A stretch of 64,000 nt of DNA from Haloquadratum walsbyi J07HQW1 (GCA_000415965.1 KE356560.1:107888-171887), one strand, 5' to 3'; positions 1 through 10,132 are shown, counted from the stretch's first letter. Numbers and translations: made by a program. Notes: generated by a model from the letters alone, not told the origin.

Positions 1-303
1 ATGGATTCAATCACATTCTATATTTCTGAAGATCTTGCCTCTCAAGCAGAGAATTTGCTTCACGCGAAGGTGATAAATGACCAAACACTTTCATCTGTCA
101 CTGTTGATGACGGTATTGCAGTCATTCGAGTTACCGGCGGTGAACTGCCAAACCGTCCTGGCGTTATTCTCGATATTGTCCGACCAATCGCAGAGGCTGG
201 GATAAATATTCATGACGTTATTACCTCTGCAACGTCCGTTGCTGTCTTCGTCGCCTGGGATGATCGTGAGGAGACGCTCTCTATCGTCCAAAACAAGTTC
301 TGA
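1..303 (+). CDS. lysC: Aspartate kinase, C-terminal ACT domain (partial, 5' end outside window)
   Basis: The first 100 codons read as an ACT regulatory domain. An LPNRPGVILDIVRPIAEAG stretch resembles the effector-binding loop and helix, followed by INIHDVITSATSVAVFV and a short tail ending at TGA 301-303. This is how haloarchaeal aspartate kinases end. The enzyme phosphorylates aspartate as the first step toward threonine, methionine and lysine, and ACT domains usually mediate feedback inhibition. The ATG at position 1 is probably internal and the kinase domain lies upstream of the window. Another ACT-ended enzyme cannot be excluded, because only this domain is visible. Confidence 0.6.
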   Translation: MDSITFYISEDLASQAENLLHAKVINDQTLSSVTVDDGIAVIRVTGGELPNRPGVILDIVRPIAEAGINIHDVITSATSVAVFVAWDDREETLSIVQNKF

Positions 304-421
304 GACAGCACTCATATTGATATGGTCGCTTCATCATTCAGCGTTTATTATCCATCATAGAGACCTCATCAGTTCGGCTGGGTAACGTCGTCTCTGCAAC
401 GGCTTCAGCCACAGCATCGAT

Positions 422-452
422 TTGACCTCCTCTCGCGCCTGAAGACGGAGGT
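422..452 (-). repeat. Solitary IS200/IS605-type terminal hairpin
   Basis: The sequence TTGACCTCC, then GCGCCTGAAG, then ACGGAGGT matches the layout of the right-end hairpin of the intact tnpB element in this window (TTGACATCC, CGCCCTGAAGGGCG, AGGAT). No transposase gene is attached. It lies beside the stop of a decayed gene and is probably a scar of an old insertion. Confidence 0.4.
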
Positions 453-457
453 ATGCG

Positions 458-736
458 CTATCGGTCTGTATCACAACTCACTCGCTGCTCTGTCACCGAC
501 CAATCATCAAGATCAACAACCGCAAACGCGGCATCTGGGCTTCCATCACGCGGTTGAGCAACACTCCCAGGGTTCATGATGATTCCATCAGCAGAGATCC
601 TATGACCCTGTATGTGCGTATACCTCATAATAGGTACTTCCTCGATGCTGGGCATTGATTCAGTAAACTCAGATGGGTACGTGTATCGATCGGGATCATC
701 TAGATGCCCGCGAACAACCTTCACCCCGATTCTCAA
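458..736 (-). pseudogene. Metallophosphoesterase (YfcE/MJ0936-type phosphodiesterase) C-terminal remnant
   Basis: The reading frame resembles the last ~90 residues of haloarchaeal calcineurin-like phosphoesterases: a VRGHLDDPDRYTYP stretch, then THIQGHR, then MNPGSVAQPRDGSPDAAFAVVD. The catalytic GHTH motif of the family reads RYTH here, so metal binding is lost. The N-terminal metal-binding half is absent: the frame begins at a TTG, a stop lies a few codons upstream, and no matching sequence follows in other frames. I read it as a decayed fragment rather than a working gene. Confidence 0.6.
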
Positions 737-1245
737 TAATTGTCTGTGTCGTTGGTAAATCTCCTAACTATTCGATGGCGCCTGAATCAAACTGTGTTAT
801 GACGTATGTGACGCCGGCAGCCGCCTGCCCCCAAATTGAAACTGTGTTCCTGTCGAAACAGCGCGATCATGATTTCCCATTATCGTTGAGATTGATAGCT
901 GCTGGATTCGATTAATACACGTCGTATGAGATATAAGTTGTATCTAACAATATCACCGGCACAGACAATTCGATCGACCGAAGGCATCGCAGTGAGAACC
1001 GCTTTGAGCGCCACCTTGTTACCGTGGATATCTGAAATCACTCCGATGCGCATGCACACATCTATAATTACTGAATCAAAGTATCTCGTTAATAGTAAGC
1101 TTGGACGAATCGTTCCTGGGAACAGCCGACTGCGACCGGGTAGTCACGACTAACACAGAATATACCCGAACAGCTCTGCTTTCGATTGATGACGCTGGGT
1201 ACGATAATCGGTAACCAGTGTTGAGAGTCAAGTGTCAGTTGCGCA
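737..1245. other. Intergenic stretch with no recognised gene
   Basis: Short frames on both strands show no recognisable domain. Part of it may be the eroded 5' portion of the neighbouring phosphoesterase remnant, but I could not align it convincingly. Confidence 0.4.
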
Positions 1246-1830
1246 TTAATCACCGTTATATATTTCAGTTTTGATACTACCAGCATCATCCTGACGTGTG
1301 ACTGCAGCAGCACACACCGGATGTTCATACGCTAACTCATACGCCCTCTGTGCAATCTCTCTAACATCATCTTCAAGTGATAATTGCGTTGTCGTCGTTG
1401 GAGCATCATTCTCGTACGTGCTCACAAGCGTTGGTTCTGAGATTGATTTGATAATAACTGCATCTTGGCGGATGATACCCACATATGAGGGTGACCCAAC
1501 AATCCCAGCGATCCGGGGCGTATTATAATCATCTTTCTCATAATCAAGCGCTACCAATACTTCTGCAAGGGCATCCCTCGCTGGATATCCTCGATCAAGC
1601 TTCTCTGCAATGGGGTCGACATGTGATCCGTTTCCAACAACGACCTCCTCTCCACCCTGGCGGATACAATTATATGATATATACGGATTATCAGTTTGGG
1701 CTGCCTCCGACGTTGGAACGACAGTCAACGTATCATCTCGAGAGATGATTTGTCGATTTGGATATGACCGTGATGAGACCCGGTATACCGCAGTCGTCTC
1801 TCCAATGATAATGAAGCGACCAAGATACAT
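1246..1830 (-). CDS. purO: IMP cyclohydrolase, archaeal PurO type
   Basis: The 194-residue protein starts MYLGRFIIIGETTAVYRVSSRSYPNR and carries a YNCIRQGGEEVVVGNGSHVDPIAEKL-like core, the signature of archaeal PurO. It closes the ring of FAICAR to form IMP, the last step of de novo purine synthesis, in the cytoplasm. Archaea use this protein in place of the bacterial PurH cyclohydrolase domain. The length is close to the family norm, the start is an ATG with no better alternative, and a GYPARDALAEVLVALDYEKDDYNTPRIAG-type segment follows mid-protein. No purine gene is adjacent. It is transcribed away from the tRNA gene on the other strand. Confidence 0.85.
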   Translation of the reverse strand: MYLGRFIIIGETTAVYRVSSRSYPNRQIISRDDTLTVVPTSEAAQTDNPYISYNCIRQGGEEVVVGNGSHVDPIAEKLDRGYPARDALAEVLVALDYEKDDYNTPRIAGIVGSPSYVGIIRQDAVIIKSISEPTLVSTYENDAPTTTTQLSLEDDVREIAQRAYELAYEHPVCAAAVTRQDDAGSIKTEIYNGD

Positions 1831-1974
1831 ATTAGTATTCGACAGTGTGTGTAGTAATATATACTGATATTATTATTATCGTCATTATCATCATCGTTCT
1901 CATTACTATCACTTAGCATGATATGACGCTTCGCAACACTCAAATAGAATCCGATGTTATTCATATTTGAAGAT

Positions 1975-2047
1975 AGTCCCGTGGGGTAGTGGCCAATCCT
2001 GTTGCCTTCTGGGGGCAACGACCCAAGTTCGAATCTTGGTGGGACTA
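1975..2047 (+). tRNA. tRNA-Gln (anticodon CTG)
   Basis: A complete 73-nt cloverleaf. The acceptor AGTCCCG pairs with TGGGACT (one G-T wobble) plus discriminator A. The D arm contains GGTAGTGG. The anticodon stem TTGCC/GGCAA encloses loop TTCTGGG, giving anticodon CTG. The T arm contains AAGTTCGAATCTT. No CCA is encoded and no intron is seen. Confidence 0.93.
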
Positions 2048-2510
2048 TTTCATATCGATTACTTGATTGATATCCATCCTGCGGCTATCGCAGGAATACT
2101 TCGCGAGGAAGGACTGATTCTGAGGACAGCAACGCAGTCTCCTCGGGTGCGACATATTCTGCTAGCTAAAACTTTTCTACGTTATTTCTGAGAGTGCAGT
2201 GCAGTGTCGTTATCGTCTACATCAAATGTAACAAAACAGTGCGCCGACTCTCATTTCTTGTCGCTCAATATGATGTTTATCTAATATTGGGGAACCATTC
2301 TGTTGTTGTAACGCAATCTGGTCTATATCTTCCGACGACGGTCATCAGCTTTTATTTTGGGACTTGCACTCGCATGCCACGTATGAATCTCAAAATAAAC
2401 ATGCCAAAGACTACCATTTCTATTCGAATCAAAATATGAATAATGAACGTCAATCCTCGATGTAATATGCTTTTTCCAGTCGAAATACCGGGGTGATTGC
2501 GTGTGGTTGT
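2048..2510. other. Intergenic stretch with no recognised gene
   Basis: The AT-rich spacer between tRNA-Gln and the convergent Cgi121 gene has only short frames without recognisable domains. Confidence 0.4.
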
Positions 2511-3008
2511 TTATCGCTCAACAGCGAGTAATGCGACCCGCTCAAGAACGAGCGATTCTATCTCACCGCTGACAATCTCAATTTCATCGGTACTAATATC
2601 GAAATATGACTGCACTAAATCAGGGTCGTATGATCCGAGAATCTCATCAGCAGGTGTGTCAAGCATATTTGCTTCGACGGAAGCCTTTGCTTTTTGTTCA
2701 TCACCACCATCAACGACCACCGCAATACGATTAAAACCAGCTGAGACCCCCATTTCGAGTGCTTCAGTAATCTGACGTCGACCAGCAGCATATAATAAAA
2801 TCTCGATTGAGCGTTCCCGAGCAATATTATTATTCCGACGTCGAGCGCGGTCTGCACACTCGATGGCTCGCTCAATATGCTTCTGACTCACAATATATCG
2901 AGCGTCGAATATCTGTACTGTTGCATCTGTTGTGTTTTCAATCTCATCGACACCTGAGACAAACTCATCGACATCCTCAATGGTCACTTCACCACAGACG
3001 AACTTCAC
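2511..3008 (-). CDS. KEOPS complex subunit Cgi121-like
   Basis: This 165-residue protein matches archaeal Cgi121. It has an [22 protein letters not shown] segment, an [20 protein letters not shown] helix pair, and a [14 protein letters not shown] strand. Cgi121 is the KEOPS subunit that helps deliver tRNA for the t6A37 modification made by the Kae1 subunit. The start is a GTG at 3006-3008 that overlaps the TGA of the upstream helicase gene (GTGA), so the two genes are translationally coupled. The C terminus ends in an acidic [15 protein letters not shown] helix. The family assignment is by pattern; coupling to a repair helicase is unusual but seems characteristic of haloarchaea. Confidence 0.8.
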   Translation of the reverse strand: MKFVCGEVTIEDVDEFVSGVDEIENTTDATVQIFDARYIVSQKHIERAIECADRARRRNNNIARERSIEILLYAAGRRQITEALEMGVSAGFNRIAVVVDGGDEQKAKASVEANMLDTPADEILGSYDPDLVQSYFDISTDEIEIVSGEIESLVLERVALLAVER

Positions 3009-5473
3009 GAAAAGTCCCCGAGTCCAGCCTGACTTCCGTCTTCATTATCGATATTACGATCTTGTTTGGTCTTGGTCTGCTCTGCTGTGGCGTTTTCACT
3101 CACGCGTGTGTTCGGCTCATCATCTGTGTCTGAATCAACAGAATCCTTTGGTGCCGCATCAACACCATTCATCGAAGCATCTGTACGTCCGGCATTTTCA
3201 AGAATACGCTCAGCCGTTTTTTGCCGACCACGGAGTGCTCGAAGGATAGTCTCCTTCTCGGCTGTTTGGAGATCCGCACTATCCTCGATACCGACAGTGT
3301 ACAATCGTCGAGCACGCTTCCGCCCGATCCCACGAACATCAACAAGATCGAGTAATTCTGTCTTGACCCCATCTTCGACACGCCGCCGAGCATCCGCAAT
3401 AGGTTTTGTCTTCATTCCAAGTTCGCCAGCCAACTGTTCTGCTGCGCCGAGAAGCCAGCTTGCTGTATCAACCTTTCCCCTAATATCACCAGGTCCGACG
3501 CCATATCGGTCGGTAATCTGGTCTTCAGATGTCTCATCTGCCCAATCTTCGAGTAATCGTCCAGTCTTAAGTGCTGATAGCCATGACTCAAATCGAACAT
3601 CATCGTACTCAGAGGGCGTCCGCCCAAGCAACTCGGCTTCACGCTCATAGCAGATTTGAGTAAACCGCTCTTTATCACCTGATTTCAGATACAACTCATA
3701 CATATCGGGTGTTCGACAAACGAGCTGATACAATCCAAGTGCTGTTGGATATCTCACTGTCGTGTCGTTGCTCTCTTGATACGTATTCTCATTTGCTGTG
3801 TCGACAAGCTCACTCGCTGGCTGGAAGCTCTCGGCATCGACCGACTGTGTGACCGAGTTGTCTTGGAGTGCATCACGCTGTGCAGCCCTGTTCTCTGCGG
3901 TCCACTGCAACCCATCGATAATCGTCGCAGCACTCATTGGGTCAAGATACAGTCGCGAGACAGTATGCCCAAGCCCGGTTGCTGAAAGTGTTTCATTATC
4001 TTGTGTAATAAAATCGTTCCGCTTGAGATACTCAAGAACAGTGTCTGTAACCGTCTTTAATCGCCCATTTGTATTTGTTTGTGTTGCATATAGTGTCTTC
4101 TCTAAGAATGCAAGAAGCTCTGTTCGACTCCGTGCGAATCCTGTTGCGATTGTCGCGAGCACATGTGTTCGAAGCGCAGGTTCACTTGCAAGCTTTGAGC
4201 GTACTGACTCAAGATCTGTGTCAATATATCGATCAAACAATTCATCGCGTGTCTCATTATCTCCGGCAAGTAAGACTGCCTCGCCGTATGGATCAAGACC
4301 AGGTCGACCCGCTCGTCCCATCATCTGATGAACCTCGAGTGTATCAAGTGGTTTCATCCCGCCGTACTCACTGTCATAGCGTCGCCAGTCACGAACAATA
4401 ACACGACGACTCGGTGTGTTAACGCCTGCGGCGAGTGTCGGCGTTGCAGCAATACATTTGAGTTGTCGGTTTCGAAATGCATCCTCAACGAGTGAGCGAT
4501 GTTCCGATGCGAGTCCAGCATGATGAAATGCAGCTCCTTTTTCAACACACGTTGCGAGCGTGTCACTTGTCTCGGTGTCTGAAACATCTCGAATTGATGC
4601 GGCAACCTCCGCTAATGATGCTTGTTCCTTGTCGGTCAAGACTGGTGCTGTGACCTCACGGAGTCGTGTTGCGGCGGATTCAGCATTTCGTCGGGAATTA
4701 ACAAAGACAAGTGTCGATCCCTGATCATCTTCACCGTCACCTGCAAGCGTGTCCGCAACGAGGGCTGGTGTCTGTCGTTCTCCATCCCCAACTGGAACTC
4801 GGTGTTGCGTATCATCGCTAAATGTAATTGCATTCCCATAGTGAACACCTATCTGCAACTCGATTGGTCGCCAGTCGGTGTCAACGAGCGATGCATCGAG
4901 CCATTTAGCAATCGCATCTGCATTTCCAATTGTTGCAGAGAGCGCAACAACTTGCAAATCATTGTTTCGCTGACGGAGTTTCCCGAGCGTCACCTCAAGC
5001 GTTGGTCCACGTGTTCGGTCATTAACCAGGTGGACCTCATCAGCAACGACACATCCTAATTGATTGATCCACGGTGCATCATTGCGAATAAGTGAATCAA
5101 CCTTCTCGGATGTGGCGATAATAATGTCTCGAGAAGCTAACCACTCACCATTAGAGTCATAATTTCCCGTTGAGACACCAATGTCGACACCAAATTCTTC
5201 CCAGCGCTTGAATTCGGATTGCTTTTCTGAAGCGAGTGCCCGTAGCGGCACGATATATAATGCTGTCTCGCCGCGCTCAATCGCCGCAAGCATCGCTAAT
5301 TCAGCAATAAGCGTTTTGCCCGAGGCAGTCGGTACGGATGCGACGAGACTCTCGCCATCGGTCAACCCTGTTTTGACGGCTGACTCCTGTGGCGGGTACA
5401 AATCTGTGACGCCCTCTGCATGAAGTTTATCAGAGACGCCCGGGGGCAATCCAGGGACGTCGTGAGGTTCCAT
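3005..5473 (-). CDS. hel308: Hel308-type ATP-dependent DNA helicase
   Basis: An 822-residue Ski2-like superfamily 2 helicase. It shows a Q-motif region (YPPQESAV), Walker A PTASGKT at residues 48-54, DEVH at 145-148 and SAT at about 179-181. The RecA2 motifs include a GRAGRPG box. A winged helix, a ratchet domain and a C-terminal helix-hairpin-helix ([14 protein letters not shown]) follow. Hel308 unwinds lagging strands at stalled replication forks. The protein ends QAGLGDFS, which fits a PCNA-interacting (PIP) motif at residues 815-822. The linker before it is acidic and Asp/Thr-rich. It overlaps the Cgi121 gene at its stop codon. The length and motif order are normal for the family. Confidence 0.92.
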   Translation of the reverse strand: MEPHDVPGLPPGVSDKLHAEGVTDLYPPQESAVKTGLTDGESLVASVPTASGKTLIAELAMLAAIERGETALYIVPLRALASEKQSEFKRWEEFGVDIGVSTGNYDSNGEWLASRDIIIATSEKVDSLIRNDAPWINQLGCVVADEVHLVNDRTRGPTLEVTLGKLRQRNNDLQVVALSATIGNADAIAKWLDASLVDTDWRPIELQIGVHYGNAITFSDDTQHRVPVGDGERQTPALVADTLAGDGEDDQGSTLVFVNSRRNAESAATRLREVTAPVLTDKEQASLAEVAASIRDVSDTETSDTLATCVEKGAAFHHAGLASEHRSLVEDAFRNRQLKCIAATPTLAAGVNTPSRRVIVRDWRRYDSEYGGMKPLDTLEVHQMMGRAGRPGLDPYGEAVLLAGDNETRDELFDRYIDTDLESVRSKLASEPALRTHVLATIATGFARSRTELLAFLEKTLYATQTNTNGRLKTVTDTVLEYLKRNDFITQDNETLSATGLGHTVSRLYLDPMSAATIIDGLQWTAENRAAQRDALQDNSVTQSVDAESFQPASELVDTANENTYQESNDTTVRYPTALGLYQLVCRTPDMYELYLKSGDKERFTQICYEREAELLGRTPSEYDDVRFESWLSALKTGRLLEDWADETSEDQITDRYGVGPGDIRGKVDTASWLLGAAEQLAGELGMKTKPIADARRRVEDGVKTELLDLVDVRGIGRKRARRLYTVGIEDSADLQTAEKETILRALRGRQKTAERILENAGRTDASMNGVDAAPKDSVDSDTDDEPNTRVSENATAEQTKTKQDRNIDNEDGSQAGLGDFS

Positions 5474-5749
5474 TAGTATATATTGGCATTACTGTCAATT
5501 AATCATTGTTGGTTGTCCTGTGGACTATCCTAGGGTCACATCAACATCCAAGCCCCGAAGCTTCGTGTAGATTAGTGAGTCACCTCAACTGGTGACCGTC
5601 CGTAAGTCATGTTTTCGGGACAATACATTCGGTATATCGGAATTGACCTGGCGTTCTAGAGCACCATCTCGCCAGAGGACTTCACCAGTTGTGATGTTTC
5701 ACTCCTCGCTCGTGAGTGTTCTGAAGAAGACTAACTTGGCGGTCATTAC

Positions 5750-5860
5750 CTAACAGTCGATGACAATATGACCGATGGTTATATTCGAAATCACACTCAT
5801 ACTCAGTTCACCTGGAACGTCTGTGTGCGTGTTCCGCTGTAAATTACTAATGACTGATAG
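5750..5860 (-). repeat. Dispersed inverted-repeat element (MITE-like family A, copy 1)
   Basis: Read on the minus strand, this stretch runs CTATCAGTCATTAG, then GCGGAACACGCA, CGTTCCAGGTGAACTGAGT, GAGTGTG, GGTCATATTGTCATCG, ACTGTTAG. The same ordered blocks recur at six other places in the window. The ends form imperfect inverted repeats around CTAACAGT. It has no coding capacity. Confidence 0.65.
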
Positions 5861-5957
5861 CGAGTCACTACGTCATATTGACAGTCTGATGACCTCCCTC
5901 TGTCACACGCGTATTTTCTGCGAATATTTTCCGTAGAGTGGACTTAGCGTATAAGAA

Positions 5958-6197
5958 TCAAAATCGTCGTTTTGCAATCCGTCGTATCACCGCACCCAGT
6001 ATGAGAATCAGCGTCGATAACAGTGCCAGCGACCCTACAAGTGGCAAATTCCCTGCTTGTAAGGCATTCCACGCAAATGGAATGAGTGCAAGCGCAAGAA
6101 TCGCATGCAGTCCAAACGCAACTGCCGGGAATCCAATTTCAATTGATGACCCACCGTCTGTCCGCAGGGGTGATCGCTGTGACGTATCATCTGACAT
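5958..6197 (-). CDS. Small two-helix membrane protein, unknown function
   Basis: About 79 residues from ATG at 6195-6197 (a GTG two codons upstream is possible). A polar N terminus (MSDDTSQRSPLRTDGG) precedes two hydrophobic segments, roughly residues 20-45 and 52-72, and a basic tail RRIAKRRF that would sit in the cytoplasm. The hydrophobic pattern and clean start suggest a real gene. No family was recognised. It faces the hel308 promoter side across a ~480-bp gap that contains a family A repeat. Confidence 0.55.
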   Translation of the reverse strand: MSDDTSQRSPLRTDGGSSIEIGFPAVAFGLHAILALALIPFAWNALQAGNLPLVGSLALLSTLILILGAVIRRIAKRRF

Positions 6198-6379
6198 GAC
6201 CACTTGTATGCTTGCAGTCGTATAGACATTGACGGCTTCGCGCTATCAGAAGACAATTTGTCGATACGTCTCAGATAATTAATTTCTTGACATAAATGTG
6301 AACCATGGATGCAGGGACGCGCATATGCAACGTGTCTATCAGGTCGAAAATGAAGAGCCGATGCCCACACGACAGTCGG

Positions 6380-6785
6380 TGAACACCGCCATGCAGTACA
6401 GAGCCACCGAACACAGCATTAACATACAACAGATTAACTCAGAGAATACGTCACGCCGTTGCTCTCACTACGGATTCACTCATCCCGATAACCGCGCCGG
6501 TGAATCGTTTGTCTGTCAGCGGTGTGAATGTGAGAACCACGCTGACTCCAGCGCCGTGAAGAGTATGGGCTTACGACACCTCCGCCGGAACCAAACTGGA
6601 GCCGGGTGAGGCGAATCCTTGAGCGTCCGGTTGAACAACAAGACGCTGAACGCGAACGGAGGCTATTTGCCTGACGAGGAATCAGACAGAGCGGGAGTCA
6701 CGCTGAAGAATCCTACCCGTTCACGAGTGGGTAGCTCAAAAACTGTCCGACGGTCACGACGGAATCCCAACGCCTCAACACTGTG
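6380..6785 (+). pseudogene. TnpB (IS1341-type) C-terminal remnant with right end
   Basis: One frame reads INSENTSRRCSHYGFTHPDN, then ESFVCQRCECENHADSSAVKS, which is the TnpB zinc ribbon and final RuvC block. The family would have NADYNAAKN where this has HADSSAVKS, and SHCGF where this has SHYGF, so a zinc ligand is lost. After TGA at 6607-6609 the tail continues in another frame (LNNKTLNANGGYLP, near 6630-6670). The segment ends near a palindromic CCCGTTCACGAGTGGG (about 6717-6735), matching the 3' ends of two other elements here. The N-terminal two thirds of the protein are gone. Confidence 0.7.
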
Positions 6786-6919
6786 AGAGTATCAATCACT
6801 GCGGTGATATATAATACGATGGATATATTTTGAATAGAATCACAAATATTATATCAAAGAAACAGCCTGGACAACAGGTATAATCCGTCTCGTCTCTGAG
6901 TAGGATTTAATCAAACGCC

Positions 6920-7114
6920 ATGGCATCAATAGACCCCAGAGATAGACTCCCACTTGTCTCAGCCGCTGTTGTAATGGCTCTTGGAAATATTATCGGATAT
7001 GCTGTTGGGACGACAATCTATTTAACAATTTTTGCAGGTCCCGTTGCAGTTATTGCATTTGGAGCTGTTCGGTACTTCCTTCATGGGAGTCCATATCCTG
7101 AGAGCATGGGGTAG
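6920..7114 (+). CDS. Small membrane protein preceding the AAA ATPase
   Basis: A 64-residue protein with a polar start (MASIDPRDRLPLVSAAV) and two close hydrophobic segments (about residues 12-33 and 35-52), ending RYFLHGSPYPESMG. The stop is only 6 bp before the ATG of the CDC48-like gene, so the two are probably co-transcribed. The function is unknown; a membrane partner of the ATPase is only an inference from this spacing. Confidence 0.65.
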   Translation: MASIDPRDRLPLVSAAVVMALGNIIGYAVGTTIYLTIFAGPVAVIAFGAVRYFLHGSPYPESMG

Positions 7115-7120
7115 TAGATC

Positions 7121-9430
7121 ATGAAACGCGTCGCTGCGACAGTTACCATCGACTCAGAGCTCCCGCCCGATACTGTTCGTCTCCGCTGGCCTCCAGCCGA
7201 TTCGACTGCTCACGCCCGCGATACGACAGATAGCATGGTCAGTGATTCCGCATCCCCGATAGATGCGGATGTTATTCAACTTCGGAGTAGTACTGGTCGG
7301 ATGACCGCCGCAGTTGTTCGTCCCGATTCAACGATTGACCCTGAGACAATTGCTCTCTCATCAAATCTCGCAGCAGCACTTGATATCTCCGCACATACAA
7401 AGAATCCGTCAGGGACTGATACGAACAAGACTGCTGATTCAGATCGAAAAAACCAGACCGACTCTGTCGTGACCGCCGAGCCAACGAGCGTCTCAGCCGC
7501 ATATCAACTCACTGTCACTCCAGTTGCTGAGCTATCGATTAGCGGCGGTGAGCAGACAGTTCGTCGGGCGCTTGATTCCCGACCACTCGTCCACGGCGAT
7601 ACGATTCCGACTGCCTTTCTTGATGGATCACTTGAACTTCCGGTTCGTGTCAGTGAGACTCGTCCAGATGGTCCTGTTGTCATTACAGACGAGACACAGC
7701 TTCAATTAGAATCCGGTCCGGCGCCTGATGCGGCACCTCCGCGACGGGCTCCGATTCCCCCAACGGGAATCGGCGGTTACGATGATATTATTGAAACGTG
7801 TCGACGTGCCATTGCGGATCCTCTGATACATGCTGATGCATATCATGTCGATGACCGCTCAGCAGCCTCAGGTGTCCTCATCGATGGGCAATCTGGTGTC
7901 GGGAAGACACATCTTATCCGACACGCTGCATGGTATGCCGATGCAACGATTCGAACGATTGACTGTGCAGCACTTGCGTCACAGTCATCATCAGAGATTA
8001 CTGATGAACTCGACTCACACACAGCAGCAATCACAACGGGCGACTCAACATCAACAATCGTTCTCATCGATAATCTTGATATACTTGGCGAGGACAACAA
8101 TGCAGTCGCCCGCCAGATTGGAACATGGATTGAGGAAACACTGCAAGCTGACTCGACAACCGTCGTTGCTGAATGCACCGATGCGGACGCTATTGATTCA
8201 GTTTTCACCCGTGGCGGTCGACTCTCCCGAGTAATTTCGGTCACCGCCCCGACCCCAGATGATCGTGCAGCAATTATTTCGATTTTATTCAACGATACGC
8301 CGATTGCCTCTCGAATTGATTATACCGCTGTTGCTGAACAGACTCTTGGGTACGTCGCCGCTGATATACTCAATTTACGCGCACGTGCAATTGAGGCAGC
8401 ACTCACTCGATGCAATGCCGACACCACGGAGAAGAGAACAGAGATAACATTCAGTATTCTTCCAACAGACATTGAAACAGCAATCACCGAAACGACACCA
8501 AGTGCTGCTGAAACGACCGGTTCAGTCCCATCGACATCATTTGAGGATATCGGCGGACTCGCAGCACCAAAGCGCGAACTCACCCGAGCGGTTGAATGGC
8601 CGCTTCAGTATCCAGAAGCGCTCTCTCGGCTTGGTGTTGATGCGCCTGCTGGAGTTCTGCTATATGGACCACCAGGAACTGGAAAGACGATGTTAGCACG
8701 CGCAGTCGCCTCAACAACAGATGCAAACTTTTTGACTGTCGATGGTCCAGAACTGCTGAATAAATATGTTGGCGAGAGCGAACGCCGTGTCCGGCAATTA
8801 TTCACTCGTGCGAGAGATAGCGCGCCAGCAGTCGTCTTTTTTGATGAGGTTGATGCACTCGGATCTGCCCGTGCAGGTGACGGAGATTCCTCTGCCACAG
8901 AGCGTGTTGTATCACAACTACTGACTGAGCTTGATGGTCTTCATCCTCGTGAGCAAGTGACGGTCATAGGCGCAACGAATCGCCCGGATCGCATCGATGA
9001 TGCACTTACTCGACCTGGGAGATTTGACCGTGTTGTCGAGGTTCCTCTCCCAGATCCTGAGGCCCGTCAGGAGATTATTCGTATCCATACCCGTGACCGA
9101 CCAACTGAACCACTCGATATTGATGAAATCGCAGAAAAAACTGAAGGATACTCTGGAAGTGATATTAGTGCTGTCTTACAGGAAGCAAGTCTACTTGCGC
9201 TTGAAGAACACCTTGGCGCGGCTGAATCTGATGAAAGCAAAGAAACAAGGACAATTGAAACTGACACGGGACAGGGCACCTCAGTAAGTGCAACCCCTGC
9301 AGGTGTTGAGTCTCTTGAGGCTGTGCGTATTCATCGTCGCCACGTTGATGCAGCACTTGACCGCATTGGACCGTCACTATCAGCAACCGCGAGAGAACGA
9401 TACGCATCATTTGACGGGACTGGCTCGTAG
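7121..9430 (+). CDS. CDC48-like double AAA ATPase with degenerate first Walker B
   Basis: A 769-residue protein. The N-terminal region (about 140-200) resembles a CDC48 N domain (RPLVHGDTIP, then PDGPVVITDETQL). The first AAA domain has an intact Walker A GQSGVGKT at 256-263, but its Walker B reads IVLIDN (313-318), lacking the catalytic Glu. The second domain is canonical: GPPGTGKT at 516-523, FFDE about 573-576, and GATNRPDRIDDALTRPGRFDR. CDC48/p97 enzymes unfold ubiquitin-like-tagged or aggregated proteins, usually upstream of the proteasome. Low-complexity Asp/Thr linkers occur around residues 90-120 and 440-470. It is 6 bp downstream of a small membrane protein gene. The family level is secure, the specific role is not. 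Confidence 0.85.
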   Translation: MKRVAATVTIDSELPPDTVRLRWPPADSTAHARDTTDSMVSDSASPIDADVIQLRSSTGRMTAAVVRPDSTIDPETIALSSNLAAALDISAHTKNPSGTDTNKTADSDRKNQTDSVVTAEPTSVSAAYQLTVTPVAELSISGGEQTVRRALDSRPLVHGDTIPTAFLDGSLELPVRVSETRPDGPVVITDETQLQLESGPAPDAAPPRRAPIPPTGIGGYDDIIETCRRAIADPLIHADAYHVDDRSAASGVLIDGQSGVGKTHLIRHAAWYADATIRTIDCAALASQSSSEITDELDSHTAAITTGDSTSTIVLIDNLDILGEDNNAVARQIGTWIEETLQADSTTVVAECTDADAIDSVFTRGGRLSRVISVTAPTPDDRAAIISILFNDTPIASRIDYTAVAEQTLGYVAADILNLRARAIEAALTRCNADTTEKRTEITFSILPTDIETAITETTPSAAETTGSVPSTSFEDIGGLAAPKRELTRAVEWPLQYPEALSRLGVDAPAGVLLYGPPGTGKTMLARAVASTTDANFLTVDGPELLNKYVGESERRVRQLFTRARDSAPAVVFFDEVDALGSARAGDGDSSATERVVSQLLTELDGLHPREQVTVIGATNRPDRIDDALTRPGRFDRVVEVPLPDPEARQEIIRIHTRDRPTEPLDIDEIAEKTEGYSGSDISAVLQEASLLALEEHLGAAESDESKETRTIETDTGQGTSVSATPAGVESLEAVRIHRRHVDAALDRIGPSLSATARERYASFDGTGS

Positions 9431-9534
9431 TTGGGGAGACAACTGTATGTGTATCGTACAGGCGGAATAAGGTAAGTGCCTCGGAGTTTGACCCAGAGGT
9501 GCTTCAGGTTACTATCGGTTGTGTGTGACTGCTC

Positions 9535-9786
9535 TTATCCGAAGTGCTGTTGTTGGTGCAGTCGGAACATTGAAATGACAACACCGGCTGTCGCAATAAG
9601 TTCAATCACAAGCACAATGCTGAATGCTGGAAAAAAATCTAACTGAAAAATTATTTGGATTGCTGGCAGTGCAAACAATCCTCCAACGCCAACAATCACA
9701 GAAAGGATTAATCCAATGAGTGCCTGTTGATTCAATGATTCCGGCGCAAGCGGTTCTTTCTCGCCATCGTTTTGATTCATAGTCAT
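9535..9786 (-). CDS. Small membrane protein, unknown function
   Basis: An 83-residue protein (or 81 from the second ATG) with a polar N terminus MTMNQNDGEKEPLAPESLNQQ. Two hydrophobic helices follow, roughly residues 22-47 and 52-75, with a His/Gln-rich tail HQQQHFG. The pattern is that of a genuine small membrane protein. It is convergent with the AAA ATPase gene. No family was recognised. Confidence 0.55.
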   Translation of the reverse strand: MTMNQNDGEKEPLAPESLNQQALIGLILSVIVGVGGLFALPAIQIIFQLDFFPAFSIVLVIELIATAGVVISMFRLHQQQHFG

Positions 9787-9853
9787 TTGATAGTCAACAA
9801 ATACAACATGTATTCATAAACACTTGAACCTACTCGCCATGCTCCTAATTACA

Positions 9854-9888
9854 GAATACCCGCGTCTTCAGGCGCGGAAGGATGTCAA
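9854..9888 (+). repeat. Solitary IS200/IS605-type right-end hairpin
   Basis: CCCGCGTCTTCAGGCGCGG followed by AAGGATGTCAA has the same form as the right ends of the PATE-like repeats and the intact tnpB element (hairpin then GGATGTCA). There is no neighbouring transposase. Confidence 0.45.
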
Positions 9889-10132
9889 TCTAGTATGATG
9901 TACAGAATAAATGAGTGTCTATGAGAATAGAGCATACTATCAAAACATCATCTGGCTTGATCACTGCACGTGTTGTGCTAAATCACAAAGCCTGCGCTAT
10001 TTCTTGTGTATGATCAATCAAAAAATGAAAAGCTATACTCGGAGCGAATTGCGGTTATATATCAGATGACAACCACGACGGCATGTGGTGTCACTGCTAC
10101 CGCAACAATCGGTAATTGTTGTTAGGTAGTCG

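Noticed and set aside
1967..2191. Frame covering the tRNA-Gln gene
   Set aside because: The tRNA is structurally complete, so the frame is incidental.
3066..3650. Long antisense frame inside hel308
   Set aside because: It is the reverse-frame shadow of a strongly codon-biased gene and has no domain. Similar shadows at 8320-8583, 46444-47187 and 51542-51853 were dropped for the same reason.
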